From Nitrospina sp. UBA6727 (lineage in GTDB: Bacteria; Nitrospinota; Nitrospinia; Nitrospinales; VA-1), in assembly GCA_002454045.1 (NCBI GenBank), contig DKID01000027.1:1-52156 (forward strand): DNA of 52,156 nucleotides. Reading direction: 5' to 3'. The notes under the pieces are model-generated. The model did not search any database, was not told the DNA's origin, and worked only from the letters and a program-made list of their open reading frames with translations. Positions 1 to 7,393 of this stretch are shown piece after piece; positions within the stretch are counted from its first letter, which is position 1, and every line of letters begins with the position of its first letter. Made by a program: the position numbers and the translations under genes.

Positions 1-139
1 GAAAAGATTTTTTCTGTAACGCGGAGTATAGCATTTTCATCGCTTTTGTGGCTTTGCTTCCGCCCAAAATCCCAACGCCGATACCACCACGCTGGAAACC
101 GAGGATGAAGATGTTAAGATGGTGGAGAAAACAGTTTAA
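1..139 (+). pseudogene. 5' remnant of a small exported-protein gene, frameshifted
   Basis: Frame 1 at the window edge reads a positively charged then hydrophobic stretch (KIFSVTRSIAFSSLLWL) typical of a signal peptide. From about base 50 the sense moves to frame 2, which gives a signal-peptidase-like ASA-Q junction and an acidic stretch (QNPNADTTTLETEDEDV) before TAA at 137-139. A one-base frameshift would join the two. The gene begins off the left edge. Its end coincides with a short sequence repeated after the TIR gene, where a matching C-terminal fragment lies (2399-2478). I infer one small gene interrupted by the TIR gene; the family is not recognised. The stretch also contains the GTG-initiated upstream extension of the TIR frame, which looks non-native. 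Confidence 0.4.
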
Positions 140-158
140 TTTGAAAGAGACAATTATT

Positions 159-2396
159 ATGAAAAAGAAATCATCATTCAAAGTAAGGCTATTCTATAGC
201 TATAGCCATAAAGACGCTGTGCAAAGGTCAGATATGGAAAGATCTCTTACCACCTTGAGAAACGAAGGGATAATTTCTGAGTGGAGCGATAAACAAATTA
301 TGCCCGGTCAAAATATTTCTGAAAAAATTCAAGAAAAATTGAATGAAGCAGATATTGTAGTGTTTCTGCTAAGCAATAATTTTATTAATTCTGAAGAATG
401 TTGTAGAGAATGGGAAGATGCAAAAAAATTAAGCGAAAAGAAACATGTTTTTCGAATTCCAATTATTTTAACTAATTGTCCATGGTGGGATTTTATAAAG
501 TCAGACGATGGCAGTGAAGAATTATTAGAGAAAAAATGCATCCTAATACATGGCGAGGAAATGAGCGGTAAAACTGCATTATGTAAATACATATTCTTGG
601 AGTTAGCGAATAAAGAAAATCCAGTGTTATTTATTGATCTACAAGACGTAGAGGCCAAGAAACCTAACGACAAAATATTTCAGGAAGTATATCAAGAACA
701 ATATGAGGGGGATTACTACTTGTGGAAAGACAAACCAAATAAAACTATTATCTTTGACAATTTATCACAAAACAAACACTCAATAGAGCATATTGTATTT
801 GCAGAAAAATACTTTGATAGAATTATCGTATCAACATCATCCAATAAATTTCACTCTTTTTTTAAGGATGAAGATAGATTGACTGAATTTGATGTGATGC
901 GAATTAAGTATTTATCTCACGTAGCACAGGAGGAATTAATTAAAAAGCGTATAAGTGTACCCATGCAGCAAGAATCACCTATGCATGGAACAATTGATGT
1001 TATGGAAAACCATATTAATTCTGTGATAATTAATAATAAATTGTTGCCTAGATACCCTTTCTATATTCTGTCTATTTTACAAACGTATGAGGGGTTTATG
1101 CCTACAAATTTGACAATGACATCGTACGGGCATTGTTATTACGCATTAATACTTGCAAATTTAATTAAATCTGGCATTGAGAAAACAGATGACAAAATAA
1201 ATACCTGCTTTAATTTTGCCGAACATTTAGCATTTGGACGCTATCAAGGTAAAACCACAAAAAGTGAATTCACCTTTTCTAAGTTTATAAACGATTACAA
1301 TAATAAATATCTTATTGAAGATAGCCTACTTAGTAGGTTGAAGAATCCTAGCTATGGAATTATTTCAGAGCAAGGAAATTTTAAACATGAATATATGTAC
1401 TTTTACTTTTTGGGGAAATTCTTTGCAAACAATTACAAAGATCATAAAGACAGAATCGGAAAAATATCGGAGACAAGTTATATTCATTCAAATAGTTTAA
1501 TCCTACTTTTTATTATCCATCATACAAATGAATCCGATGTGATAGAGGATATATTGCTTTATACAATGTGTGCATTTAGCAATATAGAACCAGCCACTCT
1601 CAACAATGAAGAGACAAGGATATTTGAAACTTTAGTTGGCAGAATACCTAACAATATTTTATCCGAAGATAGTACTGATGAAGAGAGAAAAAGGGAGAGA
1701 GAAGGAAGAGATGTTGTAGAAAAGCAAAAGGAAACAGATTATGATCTTGATGAGGAGTCTGATCATATAGATCCCGTAAATGATATATATAGAATTCTGA
1801 AAAATAATGAAATATTAGGGCAAATTCTGAAAAATAAACATGGCAACTTAGAGTATGAGCGCTTGTTAGAAATTATTGAAACTATTGCAGATAGTGGATT
1901 GCGTCTTGTTAAGTTGGTTTTACTGGATCAAAACGAGATTAATGCTGTTGCTTCCCGTCTTCACAAACAGTACCCCGATTGTAATACATCGAAACTAAAG
2001 TATTTTGTTGAATTAGCGTCATTCTTATTGACAATGATTAACATTGAAAAAATTGTCGTAGCATTAAATAAGCCTGAGCTAAATCAACTTGTAAAACGGA
2101 TAGTAGAGAAAAAATCAACACCTGCGTATGACTTAATTGATTATTTTTCAAAATTAGACAGTGTTGAAATATTTGGCAACAATGAAAGCAATCAACTTGC
2201 AGATTTATTGAAAAAGCATGACGATAAGTTTATTAAGAGAGTAGTATCGATACGGACACAACACTATTTAAATACACACGACATTCGTGCGCCAATTGAA
2301 CAATCTGTTTGTAATACTTTAAAGATTCCATATAAGCCAAGAATGAAAAATACACGGAAGGGGCAAAAGGCGCTGAGTAATTACATTCCACAATAA
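159..2396 (+). CDS. TIR domain-STAND-like NTPase, probable anti-phage effector
   Basis: A 745-residue protein from the ATG at 159, which has a GAAAGAGA ribosome site about 9 bases upstream; the frame stays open to a GTG at 48 but that extension looks unrelated. Residues about 8-115 form a TIR domain: the LFYSYSHKD first strand and SNNFINSEECCREWE, where E84 sits at the position of the NADase catalytic glutamate. A P-loop follows at 132-139 (GEEMSGKT), a Walker B-like KTIIFDNL at about 195-202, and a sensor-like RIIVSTSSN at about 221-229. The rest is helical, charged and unrecognised, and would be the sensor. Family knowledge: TIR-STAND proteins deplete NAD upon sensing infection. The gene is visibly AT-rich against its GC-richer neighbours, stands alone, and is flanked by gene remnants, so transfer is likely. 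No partner gene is seen. Confidence 0.85.
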   Translation: MKKKSSFKVRLFYSYSHKDAVQRSDMERSLTTLRNEGIISEWSDKQIMPGQNISEKIQEKLNEADIVVFLLSNNFINSEECCREWEDAKKLSEKKHVFRIPIILTNCPWWDFIKSDDGSEELLEKKCILIHGEEMSGKTALCKYIFLELANKENPVLFIDLQDVEAKKPNDKIFQEVYQEQYEGDYYLWKDKPNKTIIFDNLSQNKHSIEHIVFAEKYFDRIIVSTSSNKFHSFFKDEDRLTEFDVMRIKYLSHVAQEELIKKRISVPMQQESPMHGTIDVMENHINSVIINNKLLPRYPFYILSILQTYEGFMPTNLTMTSYGHCYYALILANLIKSGIEKTDDKINTCFNFAEHLAFGRYQGKTTKSEFTFSKFINDYNNKYLIEDSLLSRLKNPSYGIISEQGNFKHEYMYFYFLGKFFANNYKDHKDRIGKISETSYIHSNSLILLFIIHHTNESDVIEDILLYTMCAFSNIEPATLNNEETRIFETLVGRIPNNILSEDSTDEERKREREGRDVVEKQKETDYDLDEESDHIDPVNDIYRILKNNEILGQILKNKHGNLEYERLLEIIETIADSGLRLVKLVLLDQNEINAVASRLHKQYPDCNTSKLKYFVELASFLLTMINIEKIVVALNKPELNQLVKRIVEKKSTPAYDLIDYFSKLDSVEIFGNNESNQLADLLKKHDDKFIKRVVSIRTQHYLNTHDIRAPIEQSVCNTLKIPYKPRMKNTRKGQKALSNYIPQ

Positions 2397-2398
2397 GT

Positions 2399-2478
2399 GT
2401 AAACAAGAAAAAGTTTGGTTCTTTAGCAAAATCTACCGAGGCCGCACCTGGGACGAAATGCCTGTTGTGATTCCGTAA
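2399..2478 (+). pseudogene. 3' remnant of the gene interrupted by the TIR gene
   Basis: Directly after the TIR stop, frame 1 reads KQEKVWFFSKIYRGRTWDE then MPVVIP and TAA at 2476-2478. The composition looks like a genuine protein C-terminus and no start codon with a ribosome site precedes it. The first bases (AGAAAAAGTTT, 2406-2416) resemble the end of the 5' remnant (AGAAAACAGTTT, 126-137), in the same reading phase at GTT. Joining the two halves would give a small exported protein with a mature part of about 40 residues. Family unknown. Confidence 0.4.
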
Positions 2479-2502
2479 AAACACTGGACAAAATTAGTTT
2501 TT

Positions 2503-3141
2503 CTAATACGCCACAATCTCTTCATCCATGATGCGCCATGTGTACCAAGTGCCCACTGTTTCAAACGGGTGCCATTTCTTTCCCAAGGCGCGCATTCTTT
2601 CGGGCGTGGGTAGTGCTCTCATATTATAAAGTTTTTTCAATCCGACCCTGAGCCCCAAGTCCCCGACCGGCATAACGTTCAGCCGATTCAGGGAAAATAT
2701 CAGGAACATCTCCACAGTCCACCGGCCGATGCCGTAGACTCCCGTTAATTGCTGGATGATTTCTTCATTTTCCAGATAAGCCATGCGGCGCGGGCGAATG
2801 GTTCCGTCGAGAAATTTTTCGCTGAGGTCTTTCATGTACTTCACTTTTTGGTTTGACAGTCCAACTTCCCGCAACTGATTTTCCAGCAGACTCTGTACTC
2901 TTTCGGGAGTAGCCCGCGCGGGCGCAAAAATATTTTCAAAACGATGCGTGATGGCTTCCGCGGCTTTCGTCGAAATTTGTTGCGCGATGATGGCTTTGCA
3001 TAATACTAGAAAATAATTTTTGTTCTGGCTCAGTTTGAAGGCGCCCGTCCGAAGGATGACGCCCGCCATCACCGCGTCTCTTTTATCAAAATGTTGCAGG
3101 ATTATTTTTCTGCTTGGAAGTTTTTTGGCATCCCGAGTCAT
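2503..3141 (-). CDS. alkA: DNA-3-methyladenine glycosylase II-type (HhH-GPD)
   Basis: A 212-residue base-excision repair glycosylase that removes alkylated bases. The helix-hairpin-helix is seen at about 132-147 (LTGVYGIGRWTVEMFL) and the catalytic aspartate at D161 in PVGDLGL, the HhH-GPD signature. It lacks the N-terminal Ada/AlkA domain, so it is a compact AlkA-like form such as those of many bacteria. Its ATG overlaps the stop of the upstream LRR gene by four bases (ATGA), so the two are translationally coupled. Last gene of an aroK-LRR-alkA run. The exact substrate range cannot be read from sequence. Confidence 0.9.
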   Translation of the reverse strand: MTRDAKKLPSRKIILQHFDKRDAVMAGVILRTGAFKLSQNKNYFLVLCKAIIAQQISTKAAEAITHRFENIFAPARATPERVQSLLENQLREVGLSNQKVKYMKDLSEKFLDGTIRPRRMAYLENEEIIQQLTGVYGIGRWTVEMFLIFSLNRLNVMPVGDLGLRVGLKKLYNMRALPTPERMRALGKKWHPFETVGTWYTWRIMDEEIVAY

Positions 3142-3959
3142 CTTCTCCAGTCCACCTGAAAGGCTCGGACGCTTTTCAAGTTTGGAGAGGACCGAAGCTG
3201 GTCCACCGCATGATCGCTGATTCGATTATGGTACAGGTCAAGGGTGATCAAACGCGGAAAGGCTTTTGAACGGCAAAGCAAATCCGCGGCACCGTCGTCC
3301 AATCCGTTTCCCGCCAGCGACAAAAGGGTCAGTTCGCGGAAGTTGCTGGACTCGCATAACGCTTGCAGTCCCTCTAGTTCCAACCCCGTCTTTTGCAGAT
3401 AAAGTTCTTGAAGACTTTGTAACTGAGATTTTCCAGCAAGAACCCGCGCGCCGGCGGGTCCTATTGGATTAAGATTAAGATAAAGCATTTGCAGATTGGT
3501 GAGAACCGTTGCCCCCGTCAACGCTTTCAAACCTTCGTCGCCGATGCGGTTCCCTTGGAGAAAAAGTTTGCGGAGATGGTCGAGGAAGGGGGAGACGGCT
3601 AACGATTGTAGCGAGTGGTTCGTGAGTTTGTTATGAGCCAAGGAAAGAACCACCAGCTTTTCGAGTTGAGCGGCTTGCGCCAGCGTTTCTACTCCTGCGT
3701 CGCCGAATTCATTTTTATCCAACCATAGTTCCTTCACCTTGCGGATTTCGTCGCAAGTCAGAAAGGCTTCGACATCTTCCGCGAGTATTTCTTTATCGAC
3801 GAGGTCAAGTTTGTAGATGGCCCTTTCGCTGTTTTCGATTGCGGCGTTGGCCTCCGCTTCGCTCCAAACCATCGCGGTTGCATCGTCTGGCTCATCGGTC
3901 AAAACCGTTAAACTATTTTTGACTAGGCTTTCAAAAAGGGGACTTATCATCGTAGCCAT
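3138..3959 (-). CDS. Leucine-rich repeat protein, ribonuclease-inhibitor type
   Basis: A 273-residue protein with an N-terminal part of about 75 residues of unknown type, then LRRs of about 24-27 residues with the pattern LxxLxxLxLxxNxIxxxGaxaL (for example LHKLFLQGNRIGDEG-like units). This RNI-type LRR fold makes a curved protein-binding surface. There is no signal peptide, so it is predicted cytosolic. It overlaps the aroK end by 13 bases upstream and alkA by 4 bases downstream, so it is embedded in a housekeeping operon. Paralogous LRR proteins are at 5183, 5887 and 49862. Binding partner unknown. Confidence 0.85.
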   Translation of the reverse strand: MATMISPLFESLVKNSLTVLTDEPDDATAMVWSEAEANAAIENSERAIYKLDLVDKEILAEDVEAFLTCDEIRKVKELWLDKNEFGDAGVETLAQAAQLEKLVVLSLAHNKLTNHSLQSLAVSPFLDHLRKLFLQGNRIGDEGLKALTGATVLTNLQMLYLNLNPIGPAGARVLAGKSQLQSLQELYLQKTGLELEGLQALCESSNFRELTLLSLAGNGLDDGAADLLCRSKAFPRLITLDLYHNRISDHAVDQLRSSPNLKSVRAFQVDWRR

Positions 3960-4471
3960 CCCCGCTCTCTAAAAAAGGCAATGATCTCGTGCGCCGCTTT
4001 CCCGGGTTTGCAGGTGGTGGTGTCATAAATAAAATCCGCGTAGGACTGGTATCTATCGTGTCGGTCAGCAAGCATCTTTTTTTGTTCTTCCTCAAAACTT
4101 AGACCTTCGGCGAGGGCAGGTCGCTTGCGGCCCTTTTTAATTCTCTGAATAATCGTAGATAGTTCCGCCGTCAGCAAAACGCAACGCCCCTCTTTTTTTA
4201 ATGAGACCATGTTTCCATCGTCGAGCACCACCCCGCCGCCGCAGTCAATGACGCTACTTTGAGCCTCCCCGGCAACCTGACTCACGATATCCGATTCCAA
4301 TTTGCGGAAGGCGGACCACCCCTCCTGTTCGACGAATTCGGAGATAGATTCCCCGGCGGTTTGAACGATCAAGTCATCAATTCGATACAGTCGTCTCCGC
4401 AGTTTTTTGGAAAGAATTTTTGCAACCGCCGATTTTCCAGTTCCCCTGTAACCGAGCATGACAATATTCAA
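3947..4471 (-). CDS. aroK: Shikimate kinase
   Basis: Phosphorylates shikimate with ATP in the chorismate pathway, in the cytosol. The Walker A is GYRGTGKS, followed by a shikimate-binding DDLI region and a GGG stretch (DCGGGVVL), with an RKRPAL lid sequence; all are AroK signatures. I chose the TTG at 4471, giving MNIVMLGYRGTGKS and 174 residues, the usual family length. The frame is open to an ATG at 4561, but that adds about 30 residues unlike the family; an ATG at 4459 would cut into the first strand. Its 3' end overlaps the downstream LRR gene by 13 bases. Confidence 0.92.
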   Translation of the reverse strand: MNIVMLGYRGTGKSAVAKILSKKLRRRLYRIDDLIVQTAGESISEFVEQEGWSAFRKLESDIVSQVAGEAQSSVIDCGGGVVLDDGNMVSLKKEGRCVLLTAELSTIIQRIKKGRKRPALAEGLSFEEEQKKMLADRHDRYQSYADFIYDTTTCKPGKAAHEIIAFFRERGWLR

Positions 4472-4616
4472 CGACCAGTATCCCGTGACAGTTAAGATTT
4501 TTCTTCTCTGAAAAAATACTTTGCTTCCCGTCGCGCAAAAATAGTAAAGGAACATTTTCACTGATGCAAACGAAACATCCCGTCAGGCGCAACCCAAGAC
4601 GCGGCGGAGTTTTATC

Positions 4617-4643
4617 TTGGATGCTGGCCCTCTGTGATATACT
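4617..4643 (+). promoter_or_regulatory. Weak sigma70-like promoter before the Sel1 gene
   Basis: A TATACT -10 lies at 4638-4643 with TTGGAT at 4617-4622. The spacer is only 15 bases, so the -35 is doubtful. It lies in the gap between the divergent aroK and Sel1-repeat genes, 65 bases before the latter's ATG. Nothing else is seen in that gap. Confidence 0.3.
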
Positions 4644-4707
4644 CAACTCCCTGAGAAAATCGTTTTTTCACGTTCTCTTTGACCGATTATTTTAAGGGAA
4701 GGGGCAG

Positions 4708-5178
4708 ATGGTGAAAAAAATTATTCTGTTAACGGCTGTATTGACGGCGAGCATTTTTATCCAAGCGTCTGCAATCTGCGCCGAAGAGGACGAACTAACC
4801 CAGAAAAAAAGAGCGCTGTGTGAAGAAGGAAATTCTACGGCGTGTTTTCAAATGGGGGAACGCTATCGCATCATTGAGCAAGATCAGAAGACGGCGCTAG
4901 ATTTTTACATCAAAGCCTGTGATGCTGGCTACATGACTGGTTGCACCAACGGTGGGATTCTGTTGGTTGTAAAAGGGACGCCGTATAGCAAGGAATTCAA
5001 ACAAGCGCGAAAAATGTTCATCAAATCTTGCGAAGCGGGGGAAGACCCTTCCTGCTTCAACTTGGGAAGCCTGTACTATAAGGAAGGACGCCAGAAAAAA
5101 TCTCTCCAATATTATCTGAAAGCCTGCGACATGGGCAACCAGATGGGTTGCATAAAACACAAAAAGTTGTCCCGCTAA
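4708..5178 (+). CDS. Exported Sel1-repeat protein
   Basis: A 156-residue protein with a strong ribosome site (GGAAGGGG) before the ATG. Residues 1-25 form a signal peptide (KKIILLTAVLTASIFIQASA, cleavage near ICA). The mature part has about three Sel1-like units of roughly 36 residues carrying paired cysteines (for example KACDAGYMTGC, KSCEAGEDPSC, KACDMGNQMGC), the pattern of Hcp-type cysteine-rich Sel1 proteins whose repeats are disulfide-stapled. A periplasmic scaffold role is likely; no catalytic site is seen. The LRR gene at 5183 follows after four bases, suggesting one transcript. Confidence 0.88.
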   Translation: MVKKIILLTAVLTASIFIQASAICAEEDELTQKKRALCEEGNSTACFQMGERYRIIEQDQKTALDFYIKACDAGYMTGCTNGGILLVVKGTPYSKEFKQARKMFIKSCEAGEDPSCFNLGSLYYKEGRQKKSLQYYLKACDMGNQMGCIKHKKLSR

Positions 5179-5182
5179 CGGC

Positions 5183-5842
5183 ATGCAAAATAAAACTAAG
5201 AACTGGGAAGAGTTATGCAACGATGGCGAAAACTATGGCGGTGAGGGGGAAAATCTTTCGCCGAAAGAAAAAATCCTGTTTGAAAGTATTAAGGATAAAA
5301 CGGTTCTTAAAATCCAAGATGCCTATCTGTTTTCCAAAACTGGAAAAGTTGAGGAAGGCCACGGTCCTAAACTGGCCGAGATGATCGCGAACTTTCAATT
5401 CATCAGAACCATCTCCAGCCTGATTCTCACTCACAATCATCTCGGCGCGGAGGGGATAAAAATTCTCGCCGCGTCGCCGTTTCTTCCCAAAATCAGTGAC
5501 CTTCATTTAGGTTCCAACAACCTCGGCGACGACGGCGCCAAAGTCATCGCCCGATCAGAAGTCTTTTCAGAATTGGTGACCCTGAACTTGGAATGCAATG
5601 GCATCACCGCTGAGGGAGCCAAAGCCTTGGCCGAATCTTCCGTGCTGAAAAAAGTTGAATACCTAAACATGGTTGATAACCAAGTCGGCGACGAAGGTGC
5701 TTTGGCCATCGCCAATTCAGATAATTTTGGCGCCTTGACTTATCTGCATCTGGGAGGTAACCGAGTGAAATCTGAAGAAGCCAAAGCGGCTTTAAAAAAT
5801 TCCCCGAAACTTAGCAAGTTGGAAAAACTTAAAGTTTTCTAA
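5183..5842 (+). CDS. Leucine-rich repeat protein, ribonuclease-inhibitor type
   Basis: A 219-residue protein with a polar N-terminal stretch of about 70 residues, then about five LRRs (ISSLILTHNHLGAEGIKIL, ISDLHLGSNNLGDDGAKVI and so on). No signal peptide: predicted cytosolic. It starts four bases after the stop of the Sel1 gene and lacks a clear ribosome site of its own, so translational coupling is likely. The next gene, also LRR, is convergent with its end 45 bases away. Binding partner unknown. Closely similar in repeat wording to the LRR proteins at 3138, 5887 and 49862. Confidence 0.83.
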   Translation: MQNKTKNWEELCNDGENYGGEGENLSPKEKILFESIKDKTVLKIQDAYLFSKTGKVEEGHGPKLAEMIANFQFIRTISSLILTHNHLGAEGIKILAASPFLPKISDLHLGSNNLGDDGAKVIARSEVFSELVTLNLECNGITAEGAKALAESSVLKKVEYLNMVDNQVGDEGALAIANSDNFGALTYLHLGGNRVKSEEAKAALKNSPKLSKLEKLKVF

Positions 5843-5886
5843 TTAAAATTCCATTGTTGCAACTGGGGTCGGTGAGGTTGAACAAG

Positions 5887-6831
5887 TTAGATGGAGTTGG
5901 GGTCATCGGGACGAAGCAGTTCTGGCCGGGAGTAGTTAACCAGTCCGGGGTCGTTCTCCACGCCTTCCTTAAGCACCAAAGTTTTGAGGTTGGTCAGGGT
6001 TTTGCTTTCATAGATCGCTTTCGCCCCCTCGGCGCCAAAGTAATTTCTTCCGGCGTAAAGATGTGTCAAGCCGCCCAGCGAGGTAGATTTTCCTAAGGCT
6101 TTTGCGCCTTCATCCCCGAACATATTTTGCGAAATCTTCAAGACCTTGAGAGCTTTCCATTTCGAAGCCGAGGCGAGCACCTTCAATCCTTCATCATCCA
6201 ACTTATTCGCGGCGAGATTCAGTTCCTGTAATTGATCCATAAGATTTCCCTGCACCATTTTTTTTAGAGATTCAAGATTTATGTAACCGCGTTCCATTTC
6301 CAACTTCTTCAGCGCGGAGAAAGAAGTTGTTTCCCCAATCGCTTTTGCCGTTTCGTTGCCGATTTCATTCCACCCCACATCCAAAGATTCTAGGTTGGAA
6401 AAATTCTCCGACCGCATGAAATCCGCCACAGAAGAATCCGTGAGGTGGTTGTCGGAAATGACCAGTGTTCGCAAATTTTTCATCTTAATTTGGTTGGAAC
6501 GGGCGACATCCGTCAGCCCCTGTCCTGCCAGAAAATTAATTCCCAAGTAGAGTTCCTCAACTTGTGCCAGGTTTTCCGACTCAAAAAGAACCGACAAGGC
6601 ATCGTCGCTGATTTGATTGTCGGCGAGATCAAGAATCCGTACCTTTTCCAATCCACGATAATTACAAATGATTGTCACATCATCGTTGGCGATATATTTT
6701 CCTGAAAGTTTGAGAAGACGCGGGTCCGCCGCCAACAAGAGCCGCAGAGTTTCCTCCCACTTTGCCGTTTTCTGCTCAACGGAAGGTTCGCCCTTTTCGT
6801 ACTGTGAATTCCCGCCTCTTTCAATACCCAT
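5887..6831 (-). CDS. Leucine-rich repeat protein, ribonuclease-inhibitor type
   Basis: A 314-residue protein with a polar N-terminus followed by nine or so RNI-type LRRs (VRILDLADNQISDDALSVL, VEELYLGINFLAGQGLTDV, and others), one of which (KKLEMERGYINLESLKKMV) is degenerate. No signal peptide or membrane segment. I chose the ATG at 6831, which has AGAGGA about 5 bases upstream; a TTG at 6834 immediately precedes it. A TATAAAAT-like -10 lies upstream on the minus strand. It is convergent with the LRR gene at 5183; together with 3138 they make three LRR genes within 3.7 kb. Confidence 0.85.
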   Translation of the reverse strand: MGIERGGNSQYEKGEPSVEQKTAKWEETLRLLLAADPRLLKLSGKYIANDDVTIICNYRGLEKVRILDLADNQISDDALSVLFESENLAQVEELYLGINFLAGQGLTDVARSNQIKMKNLRTLVISDNHLTDSSVADFMRSENFSNLESLDVGWNEIGNETAKAIGETTSFSALKKLEMERGYINLESLKKMVQGNLMDQLQELNLAANKLDDEGLKVLASASKWKALKVLKISQNMFGDEGAKALGKSTSLGGLTHLYAGRNYFGAEGAKAIYESKTLTNLKTLVLKEGVENDPGLVNYSRPELLRPDDPNSI

Positions 6832-6945
6832 CAATTCCTCTCGAATGCTTTCAAAACGGTTTCCATTATTTTATACAGTGTGGACGTCGTTTATTAAAGA
6901 ACAAATGCAACCTTATCCAAAAGATTAAAAAAAATTAATTCCAGA

Positions 6946-6975
6946 TTAACAGGCCTTTAATCTTGGTTCTATACA
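6946..6975 (+). promoter_or_regulatory. Promoter of the TusA-like gene
   Basis: TTAACA (6946-6951), 18 bases, then TATACA (6970-6975; an overlapping TACAAT at 6972 is an alternative -10). The start codon is at 7043, giving a leader of about 60 bases. The 200-base gap from 6832 is AT-rich and also carries the divergent LRR promoter; nothing else is recognised. Confidence 0.45.
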
Positions 6976-7042
6976 ATGCGTGGCGATGATTAGAGACTGT
7001 TCGGGGAATTATAGTCCCGGCGCAAAATGGGAGTGATAACAG

Positions 7043-7291
7043 ATGGAAATGTTTAAAACAATCGATATCCGCGGGCTTTCATTTTTTAAGGCACTGCAAT
7101 TAGCATCGCAAGAGTTTCGCCGTATTAAAAAAAACGGGATTCTAGAAATCATCATTGACAAGAAAAGAAATATCACGGACGCCTTATCCGAATGGGCGAA
7201 AAGGCAAGGATACAAAGTTTCGGATATTGAGGACGACCCTCAGATGGTGCGTCTGTTCATCCGCAAGAGGTCTCGAGTAATAAAGGTCTAG
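7043..7291 (+). CDS. TusA/SirA-like protein lacking the catalytic cysteine
   Basis: An 82-residue protein with the TusA-type start (IDIRGLSFFKALQLASQEF) and the strand-helix order of the family, whose standard members carry D-x-x-G-L-x-C-P-x-P. Here the cysteine position is F14 and the prolines are lost, so sulfur transfer by the usual persulfide is not possible. The fold is kept (ILEIIIDKKRNITDALSEWA, GYKV), so a binding or regulatory role is more likely. It stands alone between its own promoter and a strong hairpin terminator. Ribosome site GGGAGTG about 10 bases upstream. An alternative is an unrelated small alpha/beta protein. Confidence 0.65.
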   Translation: MEMFKTIDIRGLSFFKALQLASQEFRRIKKNGILEIIIDKKRNITDALSEWAKRQGYKVSDIEDDPQMVRLFIRKRSRVIKV

Positions 7292-7318
7292 CGAAGAATT
7301 AACAACGATAAGCGTAGA

Positions 7319-7389
7319 CTATTTCGGGCTTCAATCTCTCCTCCTCTCCTCTGGGTGAAAATCCCAAGCCCGGAATAGCCTGTGTTTTT
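7319..7389. terminator. Hairpin terminator between the TusA-like gene and coaX
   Basis: Arms CTATTTCGGGCTT (7319-7331) and AAGCCCGGAATAG (7366-7378) pair over 13 positions with one G-U. The loop contains a second small hairpin (GGG...CCC). A TTTTTT run follows on the plus strand (7383-7389), so it ends plus-strand transcription; it also lies just past the coaX stop and may act in both directions. Confidence 0.6.
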
Positions 7390-7393
7390 TGGG

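Noticed and set aside
48..158. GTG-started extension of the TIR protein
   Set aside because: The proline- and arginine-rich residues do not belong to a TIR domain and another frame in the same DNA reads as a coding remnant; the ATG at 159 has a ribosome site.
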